NCBI RefSeq assembly: GCF_000003605.2
Contig: NW_003129863.1
Location: 203,504 to 267,503, forward strand
Direction of reading: 5' to 3'
From: Saccoglossus kowalevskii
Taxonomy: Eukaryota > Hemichordata > Enteropneusta > Harrimaniidae
DNA: 64,000 bases
Made by a program: the position numbers and the translations under genes. The notes under the pieces are model-generated. The model had not been told where the DNA came from and ran no database searches. It worked only from the letters and a program-made list of their open reading frames with translations. Below are positions 47,601 to 59,579 of this stretch, in pieces. The stretch's first letter is position 1, and the number at the start of each line of letters is the position of its first letter.

Positions 47601-49652
47601 ACAAATATGTCAGTCTGCTGGTAATTGGTATATAAGAATTTTTTACTTTTTGTAACATAGTTTGGTTTGTCGAAATAATATAGGGCGAACCTGTTGATGT
47701 TGCAATCAATATAGTGTATTTCATTGATAATGTGTTGTAATTTCCATGTTATTGCATCATGTGATTTGAATATAATCATGAATGAAGAAATACACCTACG
47801 ATCGGTATCTGACAGTATATACTACGCCCTCTTCGTCAGTAACATTGGCTGGGCGATTCCATACAAGTGTGGCGTTCATATTGACGGTTATATATCTAAC
47901 ATTTCTTGGTGGACCAACGTCTGTTGCTAAAAGTTAATATAATAATGCATTGTTAGTTGTTTATCCACATAAAGAACTAAAGAAATAAAGAACGAATACT
48001 TCGAATACTATTTTATTGCCCAAATCGGTGCTCATGTGTCTACCTTGAATCCAACATTTCTGACACGTGCCACAGACCTAGGTTAAACTATCTGAATAAC
48101 TTATTATAAATTAAGACAATACACTGTAGTATGAGTATCAACACCGGATATTGGGGAAGGACATTATATTTATTATATGTTTATGTACTTATTCTTATTA
48201 CCAACGGTGAGATTAATCCACGTTTTCCTCTATATATTTAAAATAGATGTGATTATTTATATCACGCGGGCTATAACGATTAGTACTCAATTTGCTCAAC
48301 CACTAAACAGTCTTACAATTTCATTACACAAAATGTTACTAATTTTCTATAAATTGAATCAATTTTTATACCGAGATTTGAAAAAAAATATGAATCGCAC
48401 AATCGCATGTTTATAATCTATAATTTTGTGACATGACATTACTAGTCGTGATATGGGTTTACTGTTTGAACCATTAATAATACTACAGAGAAACAGACTT
48501 GCATACTTATTAACATATGTACATACTCCATTCAAAAATTACTCATTCTGATCGCTCCTCGAAACACAAAAAACACACAATATTGTTATGGTAACTGCTG
48601 TTAGTCCAGTAGGTACACAATACTTGAATAGAAGAATCACAGACAGAGTATCACATGATTATAAGAATCATTAATCAGGATTACAGACATACAGGACACC
48701 GATCTGTCTGATAAATTGTATCATGGTTCTAAAAATGAAATTTCTAGTAAATTTTACGAACGAGTCGCACATGCGCCAACATAGTAAATGTAATTAATCG
48801 ATGAATTGTAGCTTGGTGCCCAGAAATCATCACGCAGGCGTAATGGCAAAACGGTGTATGTGTGCTGGAATCACGCACACGAAGACAATAATTTGAACGA
48901 GATTTACGCATTCGCAGTAACTGATTTCAAGAAACTCTTTCAAACCGCTTACAAAATGGTTTTCCTTATACTACCCAGAAAAGTAGGAGGTGAAATGCGC
49001 TGTTTGCCTTTTGTTTAAATTTAAATATGAAATATATAAATCATTTTTGTTCATTTTTTAATTAATTGCATGTATATTTGCATATATAGCTTGTACTAAT
49101 TTTTTACTGATTACTACGAATGTCATTAAATATTCTCAGAAATGGAATAAAATACAGCACATTGCCATTAACGGCAGATGGGCTCATAAAAACAGCTTCA
49201 GACATAACAGCCATGAATCGTAATTACGCTGATATACAGTAAAGTAAAACGACCAAGAGAGCAAACTGTTAACTCGGCAATTTTACGAGCAGTCGATACA
49301 AAAAATACGAAAACAGAAATGGCGACAAAACTGTGATTTAAAGGAATGTCGTACGCAGTGAATGTAAATATATTTTAACAGCCAGATGTATATTGTCAAA
49401 TCGACAAAAACACAAACAAATTACACACTTGGTGGCACTGGTAATTTGAACAATGCGGAATGTTGTTATTGTCGACCTTTACGACACTAGAAAGACTCTC
49501 TGGAAGGACGGTCCTAAGTACATCATTCATTGTCAAATACGTGCAGTAGACCGACTCAAGTATATATTCAGTTGAGATTTTCACTTACCTTTAACATATC
49601 CTAGAACCAGAAGACTAGCAAGCATCGTCAATATGTGACGAGTCATTGCCAT
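37564..49652 (-). CDS. Receptor gene C, class II cytokine receptor-like, long tail with C-terminal frameshift
   Basis: Inverted paralogue of gene B with the same ten exons and phases: 49589-49652, 47800-47926, 45986-46188, 43105-43271, 42122-42269, 41806-41900, 41033-41223 (3' part in a gap), 40110-40391, 39376-39524 and 37564-38634. Domains: signal peptide (ending LVLGYVKG), D1, D2, D3, D4, transmembrane exon with Box1-like FSNPISKRKW, tail. Exon lengths match B except at the gap and the tail. Relative to B one base is missing in the tail near 37613 (after GENIE), so the last 75 or so residues of B, including KYNVHDLL, are replaced by about 15 unrelated ones. It has a single promoter/exon 1 copy. 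Likely expressible unless the gap hides damage. Confidence 0.78.
39376..39524 (-). CDS. Gene C transmembrane and Box1-like exon
   Basis: Acceptor CTTGTAG, donor GTATGT; 149 nt as in B. IFIIAAACILILLCLCLVLP, then YYNRDTLKRLFSNPISKRKW. Confidence 0.86.
39948..40046 (-). pseudogene. Gene C counterpart of the optional stalk exon, with stop
   Basis: Aligned to 25992-26090 with splice-like edges, but reads TGA where B has TGT. Confidence 0.5.
40110..40391 (-). CDS. Gene C exon 8: membrane-proximal D4
   Basis: 282 nt, phase 1 in and out, donor GTATGT. SNSFSVSWLPPDNDECILAY, then EVYSYYNSSVLGYHAVTG. Confidence 0.87.
40655..41032. other. Assembly gap (378 N)
   Basis: Hides the 3' end of gene C exon 7 and part of its intron. 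Confidence 1.
41033..41223 (-). CDS. Gene C exon 7 (partial): main part of D3
   Basis: Acceptor CATTTCAG, phase 0 in; RYEVHYSYSDTTLQTQ to CTSAGCTE, then the gap. About 38 nt are missing if the length matches B. Confidence 0.85.
41806..41900 (-). CDS. Gene C exon 6: first part of D3
   Basis: 95 nt, acceptor TTTTTCAG, donor GTAAGT. APAIGVHYVTLGILSPDC, then RNVTVSWS; keeps the Cys lost in B. Confidence 0.86.
42122..42269 (-). CDS. Gene C exon 5: second half of D2
   Basis: 148 nt, phase 0 in, 1 out, donor GTACAA. KNINLENRSYVILKYLIVPY, then TSYDIVLQGW. Confidence 0.86.
43105..43271 (-). CDS. Gene C exon 4: first half of D2
   Basis: 167 nt, acceptor CTATTGCAG, donor GTAAGT. GIIGPPEMTNLTAGSDYIYM, then TWLGPKTPY. 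Confidence 0.87.
43757..44678. repeat. Gene C intron 3 segment absent from gene B, with an internal duplication
   Basis: B runs straight across this point (about 22600). Inside, AATCAAATCGGCTGCAG recurs about 200 bp apart with similar following sequence. Likely an insertion; no coding sequence recognised. Confidence 0.5.
45986..46188 (-). CDS. Gene C exon 3: second half of class II D1
   Basis: 203 nt, phase 2 in, 1 out, donor GTAAGT. DDWMIKNDCENTMAHMCN, then IWYAQVAARR and SSWS. Confidence 0.87.
47800..47926 (-). CDS. Gene C exon 2: first half of class II D1
   Basis: 127 nt, phase 1 in, 2 out, donor GTAGGT. Peptide the same as B exon 2 (PPRNVRYITVNMNATLVW, VVYTVRYR). Confidence 0.88.
49589..49652 (-). 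CDS. Gene C exon 1 (signal peptide), single copy
   Basis: MAMTRHILTMLASLLVLGYV then KG; donor GTAAGT, ends phase 1. Only one copy in this arm. Confidence 0.8.
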
Positions 49653-49683
49653 GACAGATGCGTTAGGGGGACCTGTTTGCAGT

Positions 49684-49691
49684 AACGTCAC
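49684..49691 (-). promoter_or_regulatory. Degenerate CRE-like site before gene C
   Basis: TGACGTTA where the gene B units have TGACGTCA. Confidence 0.35.
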
Positions 49692-50599
49692 CACGGGCCT
49701 AACTGATGGCTTAACACAGTTTGTGTTTTATCAATTCTTAGAACCGAAGACTATGATATTAGTAGTTTGTGCTAAATTCGTTATTTTTGATTAAATAATT
49801 TTTATTTTACATCACATGACATTAAAGTTAATTTAAACTAACTTATTGTCCAGCCTAATAACACAATTTTTCCAACTATTTTAACTAACCAACCAGCATC
49901 TAATAGTTCCAATTTAAGAAGATACAATTCCATCGAGTTCATAGTTACCAAAATATTACACCGTTTTCAAGGTTATTGGACTGTGAATATTGTCGATACA
50001 AAGGTCACGTTTTGCAATGAATAATGGCGACCTCTAAATTATGCTATGTTGATTTATGATATAGCATAAGTTTATAGTATAGCAGTAGGGTGGTGTATTC
50101 CACTGGGACATACAGTGAACTGTAGCCTTGTTCATACGTACTGATAAACCGTGGACTTAATGACAACATAGTCATTTCTCACGTGCGGCACTCAGCTTCT
50201 GTTCATACATGACTGTTAAGTAAACATGTTAACGCATCAATTTCCCTGTGATTAAGTTTTAAGATTAAACATAATGATAAAGTTGCCAATGATTTGTCGG
50301 CACTTTGATCTTATATTTCATGCCGTAACCATGATACGTAGTCTAAACACGCCAAGTATTGAATTTTTATCGGTCAATTGGCGACAGCAGTTATATGTAC
50401 TGTGCCTCCATCTAAGTGCGGGCAATGTTTGAGCTAGATAGACTCGCAATGCAAGATATGATATAATTGGCACAACTTAGCAAACCAAATAGCTCCGCAA
50501 TATATACGCCTGAATACTTAATGGACGTTTGTCTATGATCTATGTTTTCACACGATCCAGTGATACTTACCATATTATATTTGATGTACGCCACCTAGT

Positions 50600-51859
50600 G
50601 ATCATCAGTTGTGTTCTGTGTGTTCACGATGGCATACACTATGGAGATTTATTTCTATACATATAAACAAACACACAAATTGAAGAAAACTGAAGTACAA
50701 GATAAATGCTCCCACAATATTTAAAGATATTATAGTACATGAAATATTCAATGTTATTGCTAGACTAAATTGAAGGTAATCCTTAATTGTTACTGTTTTG
50801 CAAAGCTATTGTGACAAGGGGCTGCTTTATACATATTTTTGACACCGATATCAAAGAATAATCGTAACTTTTATTTATACCAAAACCGTGACATTCAGAA
50901 AGTGTCAGCGCTGCGTCGATTTTCAAACATTTTCCATTCGCTTCCCATGCTTTCCGAAGTTGCACGATTTGATTTCAATGTGTTCATCTATACGCTGTGA
51001 TTTATTTATAATATTTTGAAGATTAGTCTTAGCACATGTCCGTCAGCCTGGTGTTGACCCCGTTTTTTATAGTTTTTACTTCGTGTTGTACGGCCATGGA
51101 CAGTGAATGAGTCTCATTTCCTGAATATGATGAAATGAAATGAAATGAAATGCCGAGAATAAAATGGACACATGACTTGTTTGCATATTTATTTAAAGGC
51201 TCCTGGTGCCCTTGTTTATGAAATAATCCAACTACAAAAATCATGTTACACAATCATACATTCAACATTAGAGGGTGTCAAAATACCTTTTCGTAGCTCA
51301 ATTTGTGCAACAAATACCAGAAAACTTTTTAGAGGGACTATATTGCCTCATGTGCTTATCTACTTCAGACATTGCCAATGATATTTCATGGCAAATTACT
51401 GTAATTTACAGCTCATAGATAATAAACATTTACATCCCCTGTTTACAGTCAACCATTATACAATACAATACAATTTCCAAAATCACACATAATCCAAAAC
51501 AAACAAAAAAATGCCCACATTATGTTTGACGCTAAAACCCCAACCCATCATGTTTGAACACTAATTGATGCCAATTAACTTGTTTCTGCATCATCAAAAC
51601 ATCTGCGCACCTTCCACTAATATGGTGTCTTGTCACCTTGTTTGCTTCATAATGTGGTTATCTTAGAAATAAATAAAGAATATCCTAATTTAATAAAGTA
51701 ATGTTCAAATTAATATATCATTTTTAGAAAGTAGAGGAAACTAGTAAATATTTAGTACTAACTAAATGTCTAGTACCAGAAAATATGTGCGAAATATGTA
51801 TCCTGTGTACCAATTTAAGAGTTTTTAACTGCCAGCATAAAGATTTGAAGTTACTGTTT
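50600..51859 (-). other. Gene D 3' flank, no gene seen
   Basis: Mirror of about 9600-10780 after gene A; lies between the C promoter and the D tail. No supported coding sequence. Confidence 0.6.
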
Positions 51860-52535
51860 TGTCAGGGGGAAATTCTTCTCCACGGGGTTCTCCACACTTG
51901 TCAGGGGGGAAACTCGTCTCGTCTCTATATCTCGTCCCCTTGAGGTACGGGATCGGGAAAGTCACTTTAACTTTACAGTCAAATAAGGCACACACAAAGA
52001 AATACGTTTCAGCTCTCGTCCAAGTCGATCTTTTGGAGCACTCTATAAGACACAGCGCCCTGGGTAAAAGTCCCCAACACTCTCACAAGGCTGAACCAAG
52101 ACTCGCCCCTGGACTGGACTGCCTCAAGGCTCGCCCCTGGACTGGACTGCCTCAAGGCTCGCCCCTGGACTGGACTCTCGTCTGCGTCTGTCGTGGAGTA
52201 TTCGCCAAGACCAACTCAAACTCTCTTTATTCATTTTCAAAACTCTAACCAATTACAAAACAGTAAAAGACTCTAGGGCGTAACCTTCAATCATAAAGCC
52301 AATCACACTAAGTACTGAATACGTCATATCTTTTGATTAATCGTTCACTACATTAATAACTATGAATATAAACTGTCAGAATGGCGACGACTATTTCGTA
52401 ATTAGTTCCAAATCACTGAGCCAAGTTCCGTCCAAAACTTCTAATAGGCCTGAACGATGACAGACATAACACAGCAATTCGGCTAATAATCAACTAATTA
52501 AGTCGGTCAACAGATACGCGTAAACAAATTCATTA
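51860..52535 (+). mobile_element. Solo-LTR-like insertion, copy 2, with 30-bp tandem repeats
   Basis: Begins TGTCAGGGGGAAA; shares CCTTGAGGTACGGGATCGG with copy 3 and AACCAATTACAA with copy 1. Inside (52080-52180) CTCGCCCCTGGACTGGACTG is repeated three times in 30-bp units. Absent from the gene A flank. The right edge is uncertain. Confidence 0.6.
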
Positions 52536-52795
52536 TAGTTCACTCAAATAGCTAACAATTCTCAATATAAGGCGTCTCACATTTCGTGGAACAGTCCAGC
52601 TGTGAAGTTACTGTATCTTGGCTCACGCTGTAGTCGTCAATTGGTGAATGCCCATTTTAAAGAGCGAATTTGTAATTTTTACTCAATGCTGAGTTGTGTG
52701 TTTTTGCCGACGTGATGTAAATGAGGTCTTCTACTTTAGAGACATCATCAATGAATGGCTTATTCATTGGGTCGAGAAGCGCGCCTGACTGTTTG

Positions 52796-53535
52796 TTAGG
52801 AATACGTACTCATTTCATCAGCAACACTAGAAGGAATATTATCAATGGAAGTTGCAGCACTTGGGGTTGAATATTTGTTTAGGCCAAGCAGAATTGAACC
52901 ATCACCAGCCGCTGTCATTCTACTGTAATTATAGGACTCATTTGGTGCTGCCTCACTCAATGTGTTGGGTGAGTTCCATTCACCTTCTGACTTCGTTACC
53001 CTAGGATATTGATTCTTGATATTCGATGTATCGCGAGTTTCATCACCAATGGTTCCAAGAAATAGATTACAAAATTTGCTCAAATCTTTCTCATCTTCAT
53101 TATCGAGATAACTAATGCTAGATACGCATGAGTTGGCACACATGTGACTGTAAGACGGAATATCACAAGATGATTCAACAGGCGATTGTTCTGGTTGTTC
53201 ATCTTGTCTATGGACGTAATTATCAGAATTCATTAAAGGATGTAATGGTTCTGTTATGTTAACTGCTTCTTCTATTACAGCTTCTTCCATATGACCAACA
53301 TTATGTCTGAGTTCAATACCATCATTTCCATTCACTGAATTATGACTAATTGCTGATGACACTGATACGTCAGATAATGATGCCTCTGATTTTGCAATTG
53401 GTGATGTTATTGTAGTTGATGTTGTTGTTATTATTACATTTGTTGTATCACTACTCTCACGTATTGTATCGTATTCTTCATCTGCGTCATCAGGATTACA
53501 TCAATTTGATACTCCTCCACTTTGAATGTGATTTT
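52796..53535 (-). CDS. Gene D cytoplasmic tail exon
   Basis: Acceptor ATACTGCAG; TAA at 52796-52798. One base is missing near 53500 (after KVEEYQI) relative to A, so the first codons and the rest are in different frames. Contains DNYVHRQ, DLSKFCNLFLGTIGDET and YNYSRMT, and reads through the site of the gene A stop. Confidence 0.7.
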
Positions 53536-54212
53536 CTGCAGTATAACAAATTAGATGTTGGTCATGTAAACATCACTACTAGACGGAGTACATCAGTGTA
53601 TGTGCAATAATGATGTGTGTACATAGCAATATGAATCACCTATGCCCCCACAATAAGAAAATGAAATAAACGGTTGCAATTGTCTATTCCAAAACAAGGC
53701 AGCCTAAAAATGAATTATCTGAAAGGGGAACGATATATACTGCTAAAAATAACTATTTACTTCAATTCTATGGGATTAATTCAACTCCATGTCCATGGAT
53801 ATACATTGTCACGGGCTGTACCATGAACATATTCCATGAAAACAAATCAATACAGTTTGTAACCGCAGAAGTCAGTTGTTTTGCATTTTCTCGGTATTTG
53901 CAATATTAATTAGTTCAATTAATTCAAATTAATGTATTGATGCATTTAATATAGTAATAACATTTATAACGCTTTTACTATTTGTGCAGTATAGAGGTGG
54001 GGAAATCACTATAAATGATTTTTTTCTAATTTTTCAAATTGAGATTGAGTTTTTATAGTCATAATGGGTAACGTTCTGACAGCACACATACTCACAAATA
54101 GGAAATGAATTGTGGAACAAGTCTGAATCATAATGGGACATGTATATCCCTGCATCTAAAGATACTAGATATATTTACATATATATTTCCATAATAATAT
54201 ATCGTCACTTAC

Positions 54213-54383
54213 CATATAATCTTGCCATACTTTTTGTGGTAGTGGATTGGAAACAAATGCTATAATAGCATCACGTTTAATATGATAAATTGCCAGCAGC
54301 AAGCAGATCAAAATTGAATAAGAATAATGTTACCAATGTCACAACAATTATAGCAGTGCCCGCATTAGTGGCTGCATTAGTGC
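54213..54383 (-). CDS. Gene D transmembrane exon, with +1 insertion
   Basis: 171 nt against 170 in A; an extra C after TTATTCTTATT shifts the frame inside the hydrophobic run. Otherwise nearly identical, including FVSNPLPQKVWQDYM in the original frame. Confidence 0.7.
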
Positions 54384-55557
54384 CTATAACGAATATAAAA
54401 AATGAAATACAATATAATTGGAATACTATTAACGTTTTACATGTTATTCTTTAAAATTTATCATGGAATCATGTTTCCCCTCTGGCGCCACAGGAACACA
54501 TAACGTTCTGCGAAGTGGTACTGTAATTAAGGTAGGAGCAGAAGAAAACATGTGACAAATTACTCATATCATGTATGTAGGGATATGGCCATAATTAGAA
54601 AACAAAAACAGATAAAGAAAACTTGATGCGATCACCTAGCCACCGGCTGTGTCATGCACGTTACTGAATGTGTTAACACCCACAATTCCGACAGTCAGAT
54701 AATCCCTCAGACAAAGATTAGTACGGCATACACACTACCGTATTCACCTAGATCTAAATGTTCAGGTTCTTATAGCTGCTTTTAGCACATTTACCCCTAT
54801 TGCCACAATAATGAATGAAACGGGAGTAGTGGTTGAATTGATTATCTGAGCCTCATCTGAATTGAACTGTTGATATCTTGTATATCTCATCTCAATGGAA
54901 ATTGCATTGAAGAATTATTGATTCCCTTTAAATCTTCCATAGCATTCCGTTGCCTTCTTGGCTAGTTTACCAATAATTATACTTATAGATTTGCAGTTTG
55001 AGTAATTGATGGATAAGAAGTTTTCAAAAAATTCAATTCAAGATGACCGGTTCCATGGATTTCTACAAACAATTTCTTCTATGAATTGTAATCTAGAGTG
55101 ATAAAATACCGTCTTCGTCTGAGAACAGAGCATGGCTGATCGATTTCCAACAGACTGATAGACTGATTGTCATCTCTTCCATGGACTGTGCCTTCTAGGT
55201 TTAACTAACATTCAGTCTCTGCAAATTGCCGTCAACGATGAATGGATATATTACTATATGTATAACTCCTTCTCGTTTCATTGTATTCTTTACAATTCTA
55301 CAAACATTTTCATCCATGGACAATGCAATATATTTTCCTAAATGTAAAAACTCAAGGCGATTGATTCCCTGCCAGTCACCTAACAAAATTTTCATACCTG
55401 GAATATTTATCCCACTTACTGCATGGTACCCAAACACTGATGAATTGTTACCTGAATATATCACTGTAGACACATATATATGTTACGAGAATCATCACAG
55501 ATGAATTGTAATTTGAATATAACACTACAGACACACATACGTACATAGTATACATAC

Positions 55558-55836
55558 CTGGAATGTTTATTCTGGTTACTACATGAGAACCATTCACAGA
55601 AGAATTGTAATTTGAATATATCTCAGCAGACACGTATATAGTGTAATAAGATACTAAAAGATTGTTAATATTCACATAGAGGTCATCACGAACAAACACG
55701 CTCATAGCTGACCGACCATTCTCACACTTCACGTTGTAACCAACTATACATTCATCATCATCAGGTGGTAACCATGACACTTTGAATGAGTTCCACGATG
55801 TTTGTTCTGCCCTGATTTCACTCGGAGGACTGAGAG
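55558..55836 (-). CDS. Gene D exon 8: membrane-proximal D4
   Basis: 279 nt, phase 1 in and out, intact. WNSFKVSWLPPDDDECIVGY, then EIYSNYNSSVNGS. Followed by about two minisatellite units. Confidence 0.86.
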
Positions 55837-55964
55837 CTATATTGGAAATAACAAATATTTATTCTATAACCGTATATAGTAATTTGTTACCATTCAATTA
55901 ATGTTGTGATCATCACAGTAGCACAACGTTTTCTGTCGATTTGCACTTGCATAATGCAACCTAC

Positions 55965-56192
55965 CTAATTTATAGGGTTCTAAAACGTAAGGTGCACCCC
56001 ATGCTCCGTACATCCAGCACTAGTACAGACACTGACTGTGACATAATATTGTTCCCATCTATATAGACCAGTAAGCAGTGTAGACGTGGCACTGACATCT
56101 GTAATGTTTTGTATTTGTAGAGTGGTATTACTGTAGCTATAGTGTACTTCATAACGTGTTAACACTCCATTATGATCTTCCTCGTCTATGGG
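55965..56192 (-). CDS. Gene D exon 7: D3, with -1 deletion
   Basis: 228 nt against 229; one base is lost after CTEH, giving a stop (TAG) before the exon ends. Confidence 0.75.
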
Positions 56193-57356
56193 CTGCAATG
56201 GAATTACAATACATTTCGTTGTTCATATTATTGTATTGCTTCACAGGATTGAATTAAATTACATTCAAGTAAATTTCCTATGTATACAGATAAAATGTTT
56301 TGCGATATCATTTCATCATTACTTGCCTTAGATTTTATATTTTCAATTAACAATGACACATTTTTGAGAAAATATTTATGTACGAATTCGTACATAATGT
56401 ACATTTCGAATTGGTTTTGCTTATAGTGTGCCAGTGTTTACAATAGCGTTATTGTAGATGATGCCCGATTGAATCCATGATGTAAATAGTTTGTTTTGAT
56501 ATTGAATGAAGTAATGCCACCAAGTAATTTGTTGTTTCACAGCTATAGCCGTTTAAGATATTGCACTACATGTACACCTGTCGCAAATGCATGCCATGCA
56601 GAAGGAGTGCTTTTATCAATAACTCATACAACATGATGATTAACCCAGACGACCTAGTACATGCTTGGAAATTAATTTCCAGCTTCCTGAAATATCTCTC
56701 ATAATGGCTTTACGGCAGATCCCAATGTCGCAAGAGAAAGGAATTTGATTGGGCTGTCAGGCCAACTAATACCGCCAATATGTGTTTTTTTTCACATTCC
56801 GTTCCCACTAACGTTAATTTGAATGCCAATAACCTACTGACAACTGAAACAAAAGCTAATCAATTGATAGTTTTTCGTTGATATGACCAAACCACGGTGA
56901 AATAACCGAAAATCTTGGCGATTGGCGGGCACATCTGTCATTGAAGAACTTAAGTTTCCGAAAAATATTGACTAATTGTTTTCTTACGATTTATTTGACC
57001 ATAAACATTTAATACCAATGAAATAATGCAAATCATTGCACAACATTTGCATACAACATTCTGATGACAAATAAACAATTTCGTTGAAGGCTGGGGCCTC
57101 CGACGTAAATGGGTACAGAGACATTGATGAGATTGAGATAGCTACGAGATTTGTTTTAGCCCATTAAACAAATGGTGTCCCATTCTCTTCCATCATCACG
57201 TCCTCTTTTATAAACACCATGGTTACAAAGGTGACAAACAGCTATGATGGGAGATATCACGTGGCTCTCGCACTCTCGGCGATGTGAACTCAGCGATCAT
57301 TTGCATTTAATGTTTTTTTTATAGACATTTCAAATTACAAAAGTATATAGGCTTAC

Positions 57357-57451
57357 CTTCCACTTGATTGTCACGTTTCTTTTGTCAGGAGATTCCTCAC
57401 AATCGGGTGGTTGAACTTTTAATATAGCTATTTTCACTCCTTTACTCGGTG
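57357..57451 (-). CDS. Gene D exon 6: first part of D3
   Basis: 95 nt, acceptor TATTCCAG, donor GTAAGC. APSKGVKIAILKVQPPDC, then RNVTIKWK. Confidence 0.85.
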
Positions 57452-57470
57452 CTGGAATATATTAGATACA

Positions 57471-57885
57471 GAATTTATTTCTAAAGCATTACGAATGTTG
57501 TAAGGTTGTTGTATATCAGTGTGTGCGCGCGTGTGTGTGTGTGTGTGTGTGGGGGGGGGGGTTATTGTTGTTTCTCACAACGAACGATCAAATGAATGAA
57601 TGAATGAATGACCGACACGACCTATGAATTGTAGTCCGAACTAGCAGAACTGCATGTGAGTCATTTAAACAGAGAATTTATTTCTAAAGCATTGCGAATG
57701 TTGTAAGGTTGTTGTATATCAGTGTGTGCGCGCGTGGGTGTGTGTGTGTGTGTGTGTGTGGGGGGGGGGGTTATTGTTGTCTCACAACGAACGATCAAAT
57801 GAATGAATGAATGACCGACACGACCTAGTCCGAACTAGCAGAACTGCATGTGAGTCATTTAAACAGAGTTGTTAAATTTCAATTG
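57471..57885. repeat. Tandem duplication with GT/G-run microsatellite and ATGA repeats
   Basis: A segment of about 200 bp, TTGTAAGGTTGTTGTATATC through the (GT)n, a run of about 11 G and (ATGA)n to AACTGCATGTGAGTC, occurs twice. Gene A has one copy (about 1440-1640, inverse) without the long GT run. Confidence 0.8.
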
Positions 57886-58510
57886 ATTCAGAATTAGTAA
57901 GAATCCTTTTATAGCCGCCCGAAATATTAACGCCTTTATTGCCGATGTTCGCCTCGTCTCCATTGTTCCAGTATAAGGCTTACTGCTAATGTTAATGCTA
58001 ATGAAAGTTAAGTAAAAATCCAAAGACCGCAAACTTGAGGATTTTTGCTAGAACCGAGATTCCAAATAACTCGTTTGTTAAAATCAGAATCCGAATATAA
58101 TGAAGCAATATTGCAAATTTGGGGAAATTTTGGTGGTTTTATACATCCAAATCATGGGTTGTTTAGACGAATGACTGGTCGTTGCCCTGTAGGGAACACT
58201 GACAATTAAGTTTGTCTGCATTTGCGGACTGTTTACTGGCCCATTGCTCCTCTACAAAAGAGGAGCTACTAACAAACGTAAGCGTTGAAAACATTCAACC
58301 TGAGTTGGAGCTGCTGGAAAACCACTTAAGTCCGTCAAAATCATCGTACAACTCCCCCCCCCCCTACTTTTTCGGACCAACTCCCGTTTATGTACTCGTT
58401 GGGGTATAATAACTGGCAGAAGGTCATAGTAGTTTCAACAGGGAAACCTTGACAACAATTAGTATAATGGTGGCTTTACATCTATCAAAACATTATTCTA
58501 ATCACCCTAC

Positions 58511-58654
58511 CTGTTTCTTTGGTAAAAATAACCAGGTTTATAGGAATGCCATACTTTTCAATTGTCTGCCTTGTATTTTTAGGTCATAAGACGTCCATGG
58601 CTCTATGAACTCATGTAAAAGTACATTCGTTTTAGTTTCCGTACTGCCATGTTG
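58511..58654 (-). CDS. Gene D exon 5': second half of second D2, with -1 deletion
   Basis: 144 nt against 145 in A. The frame shifts after YDLKIQGR and meets TAA soon after. Confidence 0.75.
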
Positions 58655-58802
58655 CTAGAAATAAAATATTACAATACGTTTAACCGCAAATGTTGTAAAT
58701 AGGAAAAAAAGACAAATATAATCCCAAATCAGCCTTAGTTTGTGTAGTTAATATGTTTGTTTAAACAGAAAATATTGAAAAAAAAAACTGTTTCATACTC
58801 AC

Positions 58803-58984
58803 ACACCCGTCTGTGTAATTTGTTTTGCAATATGTATAATTATAAAAGACGCTCATAATATCACTGACTAGCTTGGGTTCCCCGGTGATTATATTGGTGT
58901 ACGGTGTCTCCGGTGCTTCCCATGACAAGTATATATTATCGCTGTCTGCAGTTATGTTCGTTATATTAGGAGGTCCCATGATAC
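58803..58984 (-). CDS. Gene D exon 4': first half of second D2
   Basis: 182 nt as in A. GIMGPPNITNITADSD, then YLSWEAPETPY; donor GTGAGT. Confidence 0.86.
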
Positions 58985-59130
58985 CTAATAAAAAAGAGGT
59001 TAGTAAATCGGAATAAACCAAAGCAACAATCGGGTATATCACGAGATATTGCGCAATTCACTTTACATTGGCACAGCCGGGAATTGTGCTTTATCGATTT
59101 TAACATTCAAATGCGGCGGTAGTTTATTTC

Positions 59131-59359
59131 CTAAATTTGTCTATCTATCATCTCTCCATAATTTGTATTAAACATATCCACCTTTAGTTGCTCATTATTA
59201 TGTATTTTTATACGACGACGACGAAGCAATGTCTGTATTTGGGAATGCCAGTTACCAAAGTAAAGTTCAAAATCGGCGCCAAAGTTACATATTTGCGACA
59301 CCGTATTCAAACAGTCATTGTTAACCATCCAATCATCACCATGGAATAATCGCTGCCGT
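59131..59359 (-). pseudogene. Fossil or alternative extra copy of the D1 second-half exon (gene D)
   Basis: Open from an acceptor TTGCTTTAAG in the phase expected for this exon: GDDWMVNNDCLNTVSQICNF, then GADFELYFGNWHSQIQ, but no donor where one is expected, and a TAG follows. It lies 35 bases after exon 3', too close to be spliced to it, so it could only serve as an alternative 3' end or is a relic. Confidence 0.6.
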
Positions 59360-59394
59360 CTTAAAGCAACGAAAAGCTATGTATAGATGCTTAC

Positions 59395-59579
59395 CAGATT
59401 CTCTTGGAATTGTTTGTACAGGAGGCGTTAGATCACTTGTACTGTTAAACTGTAGGCTTGTACACTGAATGACTGAACACCACCAACTTTCATAATACTT
59501 AAAGTCAGCACCGAAATTACACACAGTAGTTGTAATGTTTGTGCATTCAGGCTTTTCGAGATAAGGAACAGTGCCACAT
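59395..59579 (-). CDS. Gene D exon 3': second half of second D1
   Basis: 185 nt, phase 2 in, 1 out; acceptor TTTACAG, donor GTAAGC. VPYLEKPECTNITTTVCNF, then GADFKYYESWWCSV. Partner of the partial exon at 1-135. Confidence 0.86.

Larger units (their letters stand above)
36890..59579 (-). repeat. Right arm of large inverted duplication
   Basis: Mirror of 1-29240: C corresponds to B, D to A. D exons beyond 59579 have no partner only because the window starts inside gene A. Confidence 0.85.
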
